Of a DNA stretch of 64,000 nt, positions 45,103-55,151 are shown one piece after another. The notes beneath the pieces were generated by a model. That model made no database searches. It worked only from the letters and a program-made list of their open reading frames with translations, and was not told where the DNA came from. Every line of letters starts with the position of its first letter. Within the stretch, counting starts at the first letter, position 1. The stretch is from Paraburkholderia sp. PGU19. Its GTDB lineage: Bacteria > Pseudomonadota > Gammaproteobacteria > Burkholderiales > Burkholderiaceae. The stretch is taken from positions 1,240,001 through 1,304,000 of the forward strand of contig NZ_AP023181.1 of the NCBI RefSeq assembly GCF_013426915.1, written 5' to 3'. The translations under genes and the position numbers were made by a program.

Positions 45103-46635
45103 CTACCTCAATAGCTGTTGCGTATCGGCTGTACCAACCGTGACTGGATCGCCCCATCCTCCACCGAGTGCGCGGACAAGGTTTACGGTGGCGACCGCCT
45201 GAATGCCGGAAAGCTTGACGGCCGTCGTTTGTGCTTGAAGTACCGTTCGGTCGGCATCGATAACGTCCAGATAGTTGACAGCCCCTTCCCTGTATTGGGT
45301 ACGCGAGATATGTGCCGCACGAGTCGACGCCCGCACTGCCTCGGTTTGCGTCCGGGTCTGCTGCTCAAGAATCCTTAGGTCCGACAGGTTATCCTCAACT
45401 TCTTGGAATGCCTTAAGGACCTGCTGACGATAGTTGGCCACGTCTTCCTCAAACACGGCTCGCGCGTTCGCGAGATTCCCTTCGCGACGGCCTCCATCGA
45501 AAATAGGCACTGTCAATGCCGTGCCAACCAGGGGTCCGAGAACGAAGGCTCGACTGGACCATTTGAATAGATCGCCCAACGTCGCCGACTCAAATCCAGC
45601 GGCGCCAGTGATGAATAACGAAGGAAAATACGCCGCTTTGGCCACGCCGATGCGTGCATTGGCCGCGGCCATTGCGCGCTCAGCGGCAGCGATATCGGGC
45701 CGACGCTCCAGGAGTGCCGAAGGTAGCCCTGGCGGAATCCGAATCTGAACAGGTTGCAGTGGGTTCGATGCCATCGAAAACCCCGACGGAGCCTTGCCGA
45801 TGAGTATCGCGAGACTATGCTCGGCGGTCGCCCGTTGGCGTTCTGCTGTCATCTCGTCAGTACGCGCTGTCGCGAGCTCAGCCTGCGCCCTGGCTACATC
45901 GAGTTCGGCGATGTCGCCCGCGCCGAATTTCGACTGTACAAGCTCCAGCGCCTGTTCGCGAAGCGAAACGTTCTGCGAATACACCTGAAGTTGCGCGTCA
46001 AGTTCACGAACCGTGAAGTAGTTCGCAGCTACGTCGGCCTGAAGCGCGAGTTGCACGGAGCGCAGGAGCGATTCTGATTGCTCGCTTTCTGCACGACTAG
46101 CCTTGACCGCATCGGAGACTCGTCCGAAAAGGTCCGCCTCATAAGCCGCGGTACCTTGCGCGCGCCACAACGTCTGCGCTGGTATGTCTACGCCACTCGG
46201 CGGGAATCGTGAGGAAGGCGAGGCTTTTTCTCGGGTTGGTCCAAAACCAGCGCCGATAGTCGGGAAGAGGTCCGCACGGGTGACCTGCTGAACTGCACGA
46301 GCCTCCTTGACACGCGCGGCCGCCGCGGCCAGATTCTGGTTGGCGGACAGCGCCTGTTCTTCGAAATCGTTGAGCGTCGCGTCGTCGAAGATCACCCACC
46401 ACTTCCCGCGAGGAATCTGATCAGCGGGCTGTGCGATCTTCCAGGTCCCGATCTCCCCTTCTGTCGCCATCGTGGCCGAATTGCCGGTGGTTGCCGTAGC
46501 TTCCTTGAAAGTGGTGGAGTTGGCCGCCGCGGGGACTTTGTACTCTGGTGCCAGCGAGCAGCCTGCCGTCAGCAGCGCCCCCGCGAGGAGCGATAGAGAA
46601 CCGCGCAGAGGACATTTCATTTGACTTCTCGACAT
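45103..46635 (-). CDS. RND efflux outer-membrane lipoprotein (OprM/OprN-like)
   Basis: 510 residues. Lipoprotein signal with lipobox LTAGCS. Two OEP repeats contain LSANQNLAAAAARVKEARAVQ, ELDVARAQAELATARTDE, RRPDIAAAERAMAAANARIG and LKAFQEVEDNLSDLRIL, as in NodT-family outer-membrane factors. It forms the trimeric channel of the tripartite pump. It is the last gene of the MFP-RND-OMF operon, 7 nt after the RND gene. Confidence 0.93.
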   Translation of the reverse strand: MSRSQMKCPLRGSLSLLAGALLTAGCSLAPEYKVPAAANSTTFKEATATTGNSATMATEGEIGTWKIAQPADQIPRGKWWVIFDDATLNDFEEQALSANQNLAAAAARVKEARAVQQVTRADLFPTIGAGFGPTREKASPSSRFPPSGVDIPAQTLWRAQGTAAYEADLFGRVSDAVKASRAESEQSESLLRSVQLALQADVAANYFTVRELDAQLQVYSQNVSLREQALELVQSKFGAGDIAELDVARAQAELATARTDEMTAERQRATAEHSLAILIGKAPSGFSMASNPLQPVQIRIPPGLPSALLERRPDIAAAERAMAAANARIGVAKAAYFPSLFITGAAGFESATLGDLFKWSSRAFVLGPLVGTALTVPIFDGGRREGNLANARAVFEEDVANYRQQVLKAFQEVEDNLSDLRILEQQTRTQTEAVRASTRAAHISRTQYREGAVNYLDVIDADRTVLQAQTTAVKLSGIQAVATVNLVRALGGGWGDPVTVGTADTQQLLR

Positions 46636-46642
46636 GGTGGCC

Positions 46643-49600
46643 TCACCCGTCAACCGAAGCATTTACACCGCGGACGTGCGGGTGGTGACCGTGTTTGTCC
46701 ACGATATGCTCGGTCCTCGTGAGCTTTCGAAGCACGACGTAGAACACCGGCGTCAGCAGCAACCCGAACAGGGTCACTCCAAGCATTCCGAAGAACACGG
46801 CGATCCCTATTGCGTGACGCATTTCCGAACCAGCGCCACCGGAAACGACGAGAGGTACCACACCCATGATGAACGCAATCGATGTCATCAGAATCGGTCG
46901 CAGGCGCAGCCGGCTAGCCTCGATGGCCGCTTGAATGATCGAGCACCCTTTCATCTCCAGCTCGCGCGCAAACTCCACAATCAGAATCGCATTCTTCGCG
47001 GATAGCCCGACGAGCACCATCAGGCCGATCTGCGTAAAGATGTTGTTATCTCCGTGAGTCAGCCAAACGCCAAGTAGCGCAGAGAGCACACTCATCGGAA
47101 CGATCATCAGAATGGCCAGCGGTAACGTCATGCTTTCATACATCGCTGCGAGCACCATATAGACGAGCAGAACGCTGACAGGAAATACCCAGAGCGCCGC
47201 GTTGCCGGCCAGAATCTGTTGATATGTCAGGTCGGTCCACTCGAACTTCATACCTCGCGGCAACGTCTTTGCGGCAACCCTTTCGATGGCAGCCTGCGCC
47301 TGCCCCGACGAGTAACCCGGCGCAGGGCCACCATTGACGTCGGCGGCCGTGTAGCCGTTGTACCGAACGACGGAATCAGGACCAAAGGTCGGCGTGACTT
47401 TCACGAGGGTCGACAGCGGCACCATCTCCCCCTTGTCGTTGCGCGTTTTGAGCAATCCGATATCGTCCATGTGCGCACGAAATGGCGCGTCCGCTTGCAC
47501 ACGCACCTGATACACACGGCCAAAGCGGTTGAAATCATTCACATAGAACGAACCAAGATAAACCTGCATAGTGCTGAAAATGTCGTTCACGGAGATGCCC
47601 AATTGCTTGGCCTTCACGCGGTCCACGGCGACGTTCACCTGCGGCACATTGATCTGATAGGTGGAGAACGCCGGGCCGAGCTCAGGCGCCTTCGCTGCGG
47701 CCTTGAGGAAAGCCTGGGTCGCGTTGTCGAGCGCCGTATAGCCAGCGGCTTGCTGATCTTCGACCTGGAGCTTGAAACCACCAAGCGTGCCCAGACCCAG
47801 AACAGGCGGCGGCGGGAAGACGGCGACGAAAGCGCCCTTGATTCCAGAGAATCTCTTGTTCAAATCCGCCGCGATGCTTAACCCTGTCATCGATTTGCCC
47901 TCACGCTCATCAAACGGCGTTTCGGCGAAAAAGACGACCGCCGAACTCGACGAATTGGTGAAACCATTGACCGACAAACCGGGGAACTGCACGGCGGATT
48001 CGACACCGGGTGTCTTCATCGCGATGTCCCCGACCTGGCGAACCACAGCTTCAGTCCGGTCGAGGGATGCGCCATTGGGCAACTGCACGATAGCGACCAG
48101 ATACTGCTTGTCCTGAACGGGAACGAATCCACCTGGCACGACCTTGGTCACGAGGACTGTGAGCCCGAGCAACACGCCATAGAACGCAAGGATGACGACC
48201 TTGCGGTTGACGACCTTCGACACGCCGCGGCTATACGACTCTGAGCCGCGATGAAAGACCTTGTTGAACACATTGAAGAATGGTCCGAACAGGCGATCCA
48301 TCGCGCGAGTGAGCCAATCTTTAGGGTCATGGTGTCCTTTGAGCAAAAGCGCGGACAGCGCGGGCGAAAGCGTCAGCGAATTGAACGCGGAAATGACCGT
48401 CGAAATCGCAATGGTCATCGCGAACTGTTTGTAGAACTGACCCGTCAGGCCGCTCATGAATGCGAGTGGCACGAACACAGCCACCAGTGTCAACGCGATT
48501 GCGATGATCGGCCCGCTCACTTCCTGCATCGCCTGATTCGTGGCCTCCTTTGGAGACAGCCCGGTCGCAATATTGCGTTCGACGTTCTCGACCACCACGA
48601 TCGCGTCATCGACCACGATGCCGATTGCCAACACCATGCCGAACAGCGACAGCGCATTTATCGAGAAACCAAATGCAAGCAACAGCGAGAAGGCGCCTAT
48701 AATCGAGACTGGCACGGCAATCAGAGGAATGACCGATGCGCGCCACGTCTGCAGAAACACGATAACAACGAGCACGACTAAGGCGATCGCTTCGAGCAGC
48801 GTGTGAATCACAGCATGGATACTCGCGCGCACGAACTGTGTCGGGTCATAGACGATGTCGTATTTCACTCCTTCCGGCATATCGGCCTGCAGTTGTTTCA
48901 TCGCGTCGCGAACGTGATCCGATATGTTTAGTGAATTCGCTCCCGGCAACTCGAAGATCGCCATCGCGACGGCCGACTTGTTATTCAGCAGCGAACGGCG
49001 CGCGTATTCAGACGCACCCATTTCGACGCGTGCGACGTCCTTAAGTCTCGTCACCGCGCCATCGGCCGACGTCTTCAGGACGATGTCGCGGAATTCGTCT
49101 TCGGTCTCGAGTCTGCCCTGCGCGTTCACATTGAGTTGCAGTGGTGCATCAGGCGTCGACGGGGATGCGCCGACCTGTCCAGCGGCGACCTGGAGGTTCT
49201 GATCGCGAATTGCCGTGACAACGTCGTTCGCCGTCATGTCGTGTTCGGCCACCTTCAACGGATCGAGCCACACGCGCATCGAGTAGTCGCCGGCCCCCCA
49301 CAACGTGACCTGGCCGACGCCGGGAATGCGCTCGAGCCGGTCACGCACGTTGATCAGCGCATAGTTGCGCAGATACGTGCTGTTGTATTTCTCGCTCGGC
49401 GAAACGAGGTGCACCACCATCGTGAGCGTCGGCGACGACTTGATCGTCGTAACTCCGAGGCGCTGCACGTCCGTAGGCAAGCGCGGCAGCGCCTGGTTCA
49501 CACGCGTTTCCACCTGCTGCTGAGCAAGATCGGGATTCGTGCCGAGCTTGAACGTGATCGTCAGCGTAAGCGTGCCGTCGCTATTGGCTTGCGACTGCAT

Positions 49601-49837
49601 GTACAACATATTTTCGACGCCGTTGATCTGCTCTTCGAGCGGCGAAGCAACCGTTTCAGCGATCACCTTGGGATTTGCGCCCGGATATTGCGCAGTCACC
49701 ACGACGGACGGTGGCACGACCCCGGGATATTCGGAAATAGGGAGATTGACCATGGAAATCAATCCCGCCAGCAAGATCATCGCGGACAGAACTGCCGCAA
49801 ATATGGGGCGCTCGATAAAAAACTTGGAGAGATTCAT
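46643..49837 (-). CDS. RND multidrug efflux permease (MexF-like HAE1)
   Basis: 1064 residues, the usual size for AcrB/MexF. It has the N-terminal MNLSKFFIERPIFAAVLSAM, porter domains, a TM4 segment GMVLAIGIVVDDAIVVVENVERN with the two proton-relay aspartates, and VGLSAKNAILIVEFARELE in TM10 with the relay lysine. Drugs are exported from the periplasm or inner leaflet at the expense of the proton gradient. The partners flank it. No local regulator is seen. Confidence 0.96.
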   Translation of the reverse strand: MNLSKFFIERPIFAAVLSAMILLAGLISMVNLPISEYPGVVPPSVVVTAQYPGANPKVIAETVASPLEEQINGVENMLYMQSQANSDGTLTLTITFKLGTNPDLAQQQVETRVNQALPRLPTDVQRLGVTTIKSSPTLTMVVHLVSPSEKYNSTYLRNYALINVRDRLERIPGVGQVTLWGAGDYSMRVWLDPLKVAEHDMTANDVVTAIRDQNLQVAAGQVGASPSTPDAPLQLNVNAQGRLETEDEFRDIVLKTSADGAVTRLKDVARVEMGASEYARRSLLNNKSAVAMAIFELPGANSLNISDHVRDAMKQLQADMPEGVKYDIVYDPTQFVRASIHAVIHTLLEAIALVVLVVIVFLQTWRASVIPLIAVPVSIIGAFSLLLAFGFSINALSLFGMVLAIGIVVDDAIVVVENVERNIATGLSPKEATNQAMQEVSGPIIAIALTLVAVFVPLAFMSGLTGQFYKQFAMTIAISTVISAFNSLTLSPALSALLLKGHHDPKDWLTRAMDRLFGPFFNVFNKVFHRGSESYSRGVSKVVNRKVVILAFYGVLLGLTVLVTKVVPGGFVPVQDKQYLVAIVQLPNGASLDRTEAVVRQVGDIAMKTPGVESAVQFPGLSVNGFTNSSSSAVVFFAETPFDEREGKSMTGLSIAADLNKRFSGIKGAFVAVFPPPPVLGLGTLGGFKLQVEDQQAAGYTALDNATQAFLKAAAKAPELGPAFSTYQINVPQVNVAVDRVKAKQLGISVNDIFSTMQVYLGSFYVNDFNRFGRVYQVRVQADAPFRAHMDDIGLLKTRNDKGEMVPLSTLVKVTPTFGPDSVVRYNGYTAADVNGGPAPGYSSGQAQAAIERVAAKTLPRGMKFEWTDLTYQQILAGNAALWVFPVSVLLVYMVLAAMYESMTLPLAILMIVPMSVLSALLGVWLTHGDNNIFTQIGLMVLVGLSAKNAILIVEFARELEMKGCSIIQAAIEASRLRLRPILMTSIAFIMGVVPLVVSGGAGSEMRHAIGIAVFFGMLGVTLFGLLLTPVFYVVLRKLTRTEHIVDKHGHHPHVRGVNASVDG

Positions 49838-49882
49838 GACGTTCTCTGGCTAAGCATGAGGGGCCATGCGCGATCCACGCAC

Positions 49883-51061
49883 TCAGGAAGCCTTCGTCGT
49901 TGACGCGGCGTCGCCCGACATCTTCACGGTGTTCGTCTTGACGGAATCGCCCGGACGAACGCGCTGTATGCCGTTCACAACGACGCGGTCTCCAACTTGC
50001 AGACCGCCCGTGATGACGCGAAAACTCTGCTGCCGGTCGCCGAGTGTCACTTCGCGGTACTGGACCTTGTTGTCCTTGTCGACCAGCAGCACGAATTTCT
50101 TATCTTGATCAGTCTGAATGGCCTCGTCGTTGACCAACACTGCCTGATGCGGCGCGCCCCCGCCAACGCGAGCGCGAACATAAAGGCCAGGTAGAAGCAC
50201 ACCATCCTCGTTATTGAAACGTGCGCGAACACGAATCGTTCCGGAACTGGTGTCGAGTCGGTTGTCGATGGAATCGATCACGCCCTGCCGGGAATATCCT
50301 GTCTCGTTAGCGAGTCCGACGGAGACCGGGACTTTTACTTTCGAGTCGCGACTGAGAAAGCGCAGATATGTCTGTTCGTCGACATCGAACGACGCGTAGA
50401 TGGGCGACGTCGAAACCAGCGTTGTCAGCACGGGCGCATTCGCCCCGGTGGAAACGATATTGCCGATAGTCAGTTCGGCACGGGAAACTCGCCCGGACAC
50501 CGGAGCGGTAATCGCTGTGTAGCCCAGATTGATCTGCGCCGCTTCGAGGGCAGCCTTTGCCGCCTTCACAGCCGCCGCCGCTTCACGATTCGCGTTTTGC
50601 GCCTCATCGTAGTCGCGCTTGGCGATCGCATTATCTGTCAGCAGTCTCTGCGCGCGCGCCCAATCGGCCGACGCGTATCCGCTCCGAGATTCAGCCGACG
50701 CGACCTGCGCCACGGCCCGGTCGACCTCCGCCTGATACGGCCTCGGATCGATGGTGAAAAGCCGGTCGCCTTTCTTAACGACCGCCCCGTCGTGGAAATG
50801 GACTCCGACGATCGTTCCCGAAACGAGGGGTCGGATCTCGACCTTCTCGATCGCCTCGATTCGACCTGAGTAGCTTTGATAGTCGGTGATGGACTGCGAG
50901 ATCACTGTCGCGACGTCTACATCTGCAACAGGCGGCGCAACAGCAGCGGAAGCCTGTGCGACTGGGGAGCCGCCACCATGTGCGCGATATGACGCGACAA
51001 CAATGGCGACGACCGCCAAGGAAATCGCGCCGGCCGTGACCAGATTACGCTTGAACGGCAT
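49883..51061 (-). CDS. RND efflux membrane fusion protein (MexE-like)
   Basis: 392 residues. An N-terminal anchor (LVTAGAISLAVVAIVVASY), then a lipoyl-type domain (YSGRIEAIEKVEIRPLVSGTIVGVHFHDG, VKKGDRLFTIDPRPYQAEV), an alpha-hairpin, and the beta-barrel part with YLRFLSR and VLLPGLYVRARV. It links permease and channel. ATG 51061 (MPFKRN) is preferred over 51094 by the signal-anchor position. First gene of the operon. Confidence 0.93.
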   Translation of the reverse strand: MPFKRNLVTAGAISLAVVAIVVASYRAHGGGSPVAQASAAVAPPVADVDVATVISQSITDYQSYSGRIEAIEKVEIRPLVSGTIVGVHFHDGAVVKKGDRLFTIDPRPYQAEVDRAVAQVASAESRSGYASADWARAQRLLTDNAIAKRDYDEAQNANREAAAAVKAAKAALEAAQINLGYTAITAPVSGRVSRAELTIGNIVSTGANAPVLTTLVSTSPIYASFDVDEQTYLRFLSRDSKVKVPVSVGLANETGYSRQGVIDSIDNRLDTSSGTIRVRARFNNEDGVLLPGLYVRARVGGGAPHQAVLVNDEAIQTDQDKKFVLLVDKDNKVQYREVTLGDRQQSFRVITGGLQVGDRVVVNGIQRVRPGDSVKTNTVKMSGDAASTTKAS

Positions 51062-51679
51062 TTCAAATTCCACTTGATTGATGTTACGAATCAACCGCTC
51101 TCCGAATCAGCAGCAAGTCCTCAGCTGACGAAGGCGACAACCAGCAAATCCCGTCTTCACGGCACCTCGTTGTGTGTCACATTTGCATAGAACGCAACCG
51201 TGGCGGGTACACCAACGGCCACCGAGTACGCGATGTGCGTTTCTGCCTCGATACGAATCAATCGGTGCTCAGCGCTTGCGATGAATGGCGACTAACCCCT
51301 TGAGACAATGAGACACGATTGGCGCGGCATAAGGAAGGATCCGGTGAGACGCCATGGGCAGAGAAGCCCGACACACCAACGAGCAATCCGCTACCCACAT
51401 TTCAGGATTTGCCTCGCTATCCAGATTTGCAAAGCCCCTCATGCTCAGATCACGCGGAGCCAAATTGAAAAACAACAAGCGGGCCGGGTCACGAACCATC
51501 GCCGCCGGTCCTGCGCTCAGATTGCCACCCGCGTCACATCCGGCTACGGCCATTTGCTTTATGCCAGCAGACCGTGCGCGTGCACTCGTCACCACCCACT
51601 GCCGGGCTGGGTATCCGTCGCGAAGCGCCGCGACGAGTGGAGGGACTAGCCACATCGTTCAGGAGCTGCGCACCAGCCC
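51062..51679. other. no recognised gene; efflux operon promoter region
   Basis: Open frames exist on both strands but show no domain. No LysR or TetR regulator gene, the usual neighbour of such pumps, was found here. Confidence 0.4.
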
Positions 51680-52885
51680 CTACAGTTTCCCGTAGCTATG
51701 CAGGCCAGAAAGAAACATGTTCACACCGATAAACGCGAATGTCGTTACTACCAACCCAGTCAGCGCCCACCATGCCGAGGGTCGGCCGCGAAGGCCCTTA
51801 ATCAGGCGCATGTGCAACCATACGGCGTAGTTCAGCCACACTATCAGCGCCCAGGTTTCCTTTGGATCCCAGCTCCAGTATCCGCCCCACGCCTCCGCCG
51901 CCCATAGCGCCCCGAGAATGGTCGCAATGGTAAAAAATGCGAAACCTACCGATATGGACTTGTACATCACATCATCGAGTACTTCCAACGCGGGGAGGCG
52001 GTCACCCAAAATGCCCTTGTCCTTCATCAGGTAGGTGACAGCAACCATCGCGGACAGAGCGAAGCTGCCGTATCCGATGAAATTCGCCGGGACATGAATT
52101 TTCATCCACCAACTTTGAAGCGCAGGAACAAGCGGCTGGATTTGCTGTGCGTCCCGCGATATCGAGTACCACATCATAAAACTGACCGCGGCGCTAATTA
52201 TGAGTAGCACGAAAGCACCGAGCGCGTGTGTCTTGTAGTGCCCCTCGTAATAAAGGTAGAACAGCGCCGTGATGAGATTGAACAGTACGAAGACTTCGTA
52301 CAGGTTCGAAATTGGGATATGGCCAATGTCCGGTCCGATCAGATAGGACTCGTACCACCGCACCATCATCCCGACGAAACCCATCAGCACGGCGCTCCAT
52401 GTCAGCATCGATGCGATAGCTCCAGCCGATCCCGAGCGCGATAACAAGCCGATCCAGTAAAACAGAGTCGCGAGCACAAACAATGAACTCATCCACAGGA
52501 TGGCGGATTGACTTGACAGAAAGTACTTCAGCAAAAAGGCATGATCGGCACGAGTCAGATCATCACCGTAGAGGTGAATCGAAAACAATGATAACGCAGC
52601 GATACCCACCATTAACACGCGTGCTGGCTTCCAGCGCCATCCGAGCGCGGTTAACGCGGGAATCGTACAAACCAGCACTAGCTGGTCGTAATAGTTCATA
52701 TGCGCGTGATACTTGGTCAGCGCAAACGCTGCCCCACAGACCAGTACCACCGCGAACATCAGATCAAAAAACAAAATCTGCGGGCGGACCCTCGGTTGCC
52801 AGACTCTAATGCGTGACGATGGTGCAATTTCCACCTTCTTGTCGCGCGATGATCGGCGATGCGGAGCACTAGATGTCACGTCCAT
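51680..52885 (-). CDS. cytochrome c maturation protein CcsB/ResC (System II)
   Basis: 401 residues with eight or more TM helices. It has the CcsA/ResC WWD motif WGGYWSWDPKETWALIVWLNY near residue 333, flanked by histidines in KIHVPANFIGYG and NYAVWLHMRL. It handles heme for ligation together with ResB. The N-terminal ~50 residues are cytoplasmic and basic. The ResB partner is at 20348, about 29 kb away and on the other strand. A HiPIP gene lies 200 bp upstream in the same direction. Confidence 0.93.
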   Translation of the reverse strand: MDVTSSAPHRRSSRDKKVEIAPSSRIRVWQPRVRPQILFFDLMFAVVLVCGAAFALTKYHAHMNYYDQLVLVCTIPALTALGWRWKPARVLMVGIAALSLFSIHLYGDDLTRADHAFLLKYFLSSQSAILWMSSLFVLATLFYWIGLLSRSGSAGAIASMLTWSAVLMGFVGMMVRWYESYLIGPDIGHIPISNLYEVFVLFNLITALFYLYYEGHYKTHALGAFVLLIISAAVSFMMWYSISRDAQQIQPLVPALQSWWMKIHVPANFIGYGSFALSAMVAVTYLMKDKGILGDRLPALEVLDDVMYKSISVGFAFFTIATILGALWAAEAWGGYWSWDPKETWALIVWLNYAVWLHMRLIKGLRGRPSAWWALTGLVVTTFAFIGVNMFLSGLHSYGKL

Positions 52886-53086
52886 TTTCGACCTCGATCC
52901 TGGAAATATGCCTCATAGGCCGTTCGCCGTTATGTAGTGCGTACCGGAGACAGGCTTTCGGGGAGGCGACGTTCTAGGGCGGCTAAGAGCACCTTCGATT
53001 TCGCTCGACGCCGCCCGAGAACGGAAATGCGATCACGCAGTTTGTTGCCGAACTAGCGATTCGCGCGGGTGGAAACCGGCGGTGAA

Positions 53087-53398
53087 TTACCCTTTCTTCG
53101 CGTACCCATTACACCAGCCAGCCCCTTCGACGGTCTTGCCGGTGAACAGCGGGCAAGCAGCACTCTTTGAAGATGCACTCCCCTGGTAGAATTGACAGTT
53201 TGCACAGTTCTGGCCGTCGGCGTACTTCGGAAACTTGACTTTGTCCACCTTGGTCGCATCCACTCGATAGCCGAGTGCGACCGCGCTCGGATCAGTCTCG
53301 GACAGTTCCTCCGCTGCATGAGCGACGAGCGGAAAGAAAGCGCTCGACGCCAACCCTACAACGCTTCGTACGATGAACTCACGGCGACACGACTTCAT
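53087..53398 (-). CDS. high-potential iron-sulfur protein (HiPIP)
   Basis: 103 residues. A twin-arginine-type leader (CRREFIVRSVVGLASSAF, cleaved after AHA) is followed by the HiPIP domain. This has YRVDATKVDKVKFP and four cluster cysteines in CANCQFY, AACPLF and GWCNGYAKK. HiPIPs are soluble periplasmic one-electron carriers that replace cytochrome c in some respiratory chains and can feed terminal oxidases. GAGGAGG before ATG 53398 decides the start. A role with the oxidase at 16-18 kb is possible but only inferred. Confidence 0.93.
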   Translation of the reverse strand: MKSCRREFIVRSVVGLASSAFFPLVAHAAEELSETDPSAVALGYRVDATKVDKVKFPKYADGQNCANCQFYQGSASSKSAACPLFTGKTVEGAGWCNGYAKKG

Positions 53399-53997
53399 TT
53401 CAACCTCCTCGTTGGCTTGTTCGACGATGATGGCTATTCAGGAGATTTTCTTGGATGAGAATCCTGAACAGCCAAGACAATCTATTCACTGATACTGCTC
53501 GTCGAGACGTATCCATATCCACTGCCTGACAGGACAGTATGTAACTCCAGCGACTGATGGTATGGCGATGCGCCTTAAGCCGCAACGTCCCGTGGGTATC
53601 GGCCTTATATACTGCCGCATAGGATTTGGGAAGTGCTATCCACGTCCGCCCTGAACCGAATGAGGCCCTCTTTCCTCCCATGATATGAGTTGCATTCGTT
53701 TAACGAAAACAGTAGGCAACATGGGACTGCTTATCCTCGTCTAATTAAATGCACGAAACATTCTCGAAAAGACTCTGCTTATGAACTTTCAACGGCGTTC
53801 GTCGAGTGAACGCGACCACAACTTCATCAGCTACGCGAGCCGCTTCTCGTCGAAGTAGCCACCGTTGGTAGAACGCGTGCTCGATGCGAGCGGGAGACAC
53901 TTCCAGATCCTGCTGTAACGTATGAGCGATCGGGCGGCGTCTGCTCCGTTCAGGGCCCGCAGAACAAAATCAGACCGGACTTGTCACCCCGTCATCT
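53399..53997. other. no recognised gene
   Basis: No domain on either strand between the HiPIP gene and the palindrome at 53998. Confidence 0.35.
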
Positions 53998-54010
53998 GTT
54001 ACCGCGTAAC
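53998..54010. promoter_or_regulatory. GTTAC-N3-GTAAC palindrome
   Basis: GTTACCGCGTAAC, identical over 13 bp to 58312-58324 and related to the three sites at 11708-11889. It lies about 25 bp before the first hairpin of the candidate sRNA. Confidence 0.5.
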
Positions 54011-54030
54011 GAACCATCGAAGGTGGTCTA

Positions 54031-54110
54031 AGTCGGTGATAAGCTCACCTTGACGACACCCGTGTCGTCAGACTGAAAGGAATTGGCCCGCCTAACGGCG
54101 GGCTCTTTTT
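54031..54110 (+). ncRNA. candidate structured small RNA
   Basis: Three hairpins lie in a row with no open frame. They are GGTGA-taagc-TCACC (54035-54049), TGACGACAC-cc-GTGTCGTCA (54051-54070), and a GC-rich stem with T-run (54086-54110). An intrinsic terminator without any upstream gene on this strand suggests a short independent transcript. The 5' end and promoter are not defined. No match to a named RNA family was recognised. Confidence 0.45.
54086..54110 (+). terminator. intrinsic terminator
   Basis: Perfect stem GCCCGCC / GGCGGGC with loop TAAC, followed by TCTTTTT. It is the clearest rho-independent terminator in the window. Confidence 0.85.
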
Positions 54111-54531
54111 CTGAAACGAGCCATCCAAAGAAGGATCGAAAACGCCGGCAATAGAAGCAGAACCACAAACGCAGAACCTATGTGAAAAGACTGCGCACTG
54201 GCGCTTGAAAAAAATGCAACGCTCATGCTCAGTTCAAAAGCAATTGCGCGGAACGCGCCTGCGTTCAGGTCGATCAGCGGATCGCAAACAGATTTACGGT
54301 TGATGCAGAATTCGCCGTGGCCCAGAGAGCCTGGCGGAAATACCCAAAAGCAAAAGGGATGCTTCGGGATTCGAGGTGCACATCATCATCGCGACATTGC
54401 TGCAGCGGTTCGCCTATTATGGCTTGACGTCGCAGACTTGCAAAATGGGCAGTCGTCCGTCCCGCGGCTCGCGTAGTACAGAACTCCCGGCCCGAATCCG
54501 GGGAGAACGACGACGCTCAGGCGCACTCAGT

Positions 54532-54993
54532 TTAGCGAGAATGTGGAGCAACAAGCGGAAGGATCAGCGATATCCCTAGCGTCATTACTTTAAGCAACAG
54601 ATCGACCACCAGCACGCTAAACACCAGCGGAGACGATTCATATGCCAACGGCAGTGCCTGCGCAACAACTATCGAACTGACCGCACATAGGAAAAGAAAT
54701 ATACCCCTGGCAAACCGAATCTTGCATATCGTCGCGAGGGCCAACGCGACCCAGATCAGTCGCCCCACCGCCGAAGCGAAACGCTCGGTCGATGACTGTG
54801 TGAGGATCAACTCGATCGGCAGTTCCAGTATCGACCATAATGCAACGGAGAGCGGAAGCGCGCGCTGCGCGATTCGTAGCGTTACGGGCATCAGACTAGC
54901 GATAAATCCTCCCTCTTCCCCGCGGAAGCACTTGATTCGACTAGTTACGTATTCGAGACGCTTCTCTATGTTACTCAAACGAGTGGCCGACAT
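54532..54993 (-). CDS. hypothetical four-helix membrane protein
   Basis: 153 residues. A basic N-terminus (~40 residues) is followed by four hydrophobic segments: LPLSVALWSILELPIELIL, VGRLIWVALALATIC, GIFLFLCAVSSIVVAQALPL and FSVLVVDLLLKVMTLGISLI. GGAGCGAGA precedes ATG 54993. No family recognised; DoxX-like or other small membrane families are possible. Confidence 0.6.
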   Translation of the reverse strand: MSATRLSNIEKRLEYVTSRIKCFRGEEGGFIASLMPVTLRIAQRALPLSVALWSILELPIELILTQSSTERFASAVGRLIWVALALATICKIRFARGIFLFLCAVSSIVVAQALPLAYESSPLVFSVLVVDLLLKVMTLGISLILPLVAPHSR

Positions 54994-55151
54994 TCTCGCT
55001 CCGATGTTCTATGACCTGCAACGCCCGCGCCGAGACTTCGTAACTGGCTCATGTTGCGGCAGGAAAACGGGACCATCTGTGCTACAACTAGCGCAGTTCT
55101 CCTTCCGACTGCCAAAGAATACGCATGATCAGTTTGATCAATGCCCCGCGA

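Noticed and set aside
53399..53681. 93-residue minus-strand frame upstream of HiPIP
   Set aside because: It has no recognisable domain and sits in the probable promoter region of the HiPIP gene.
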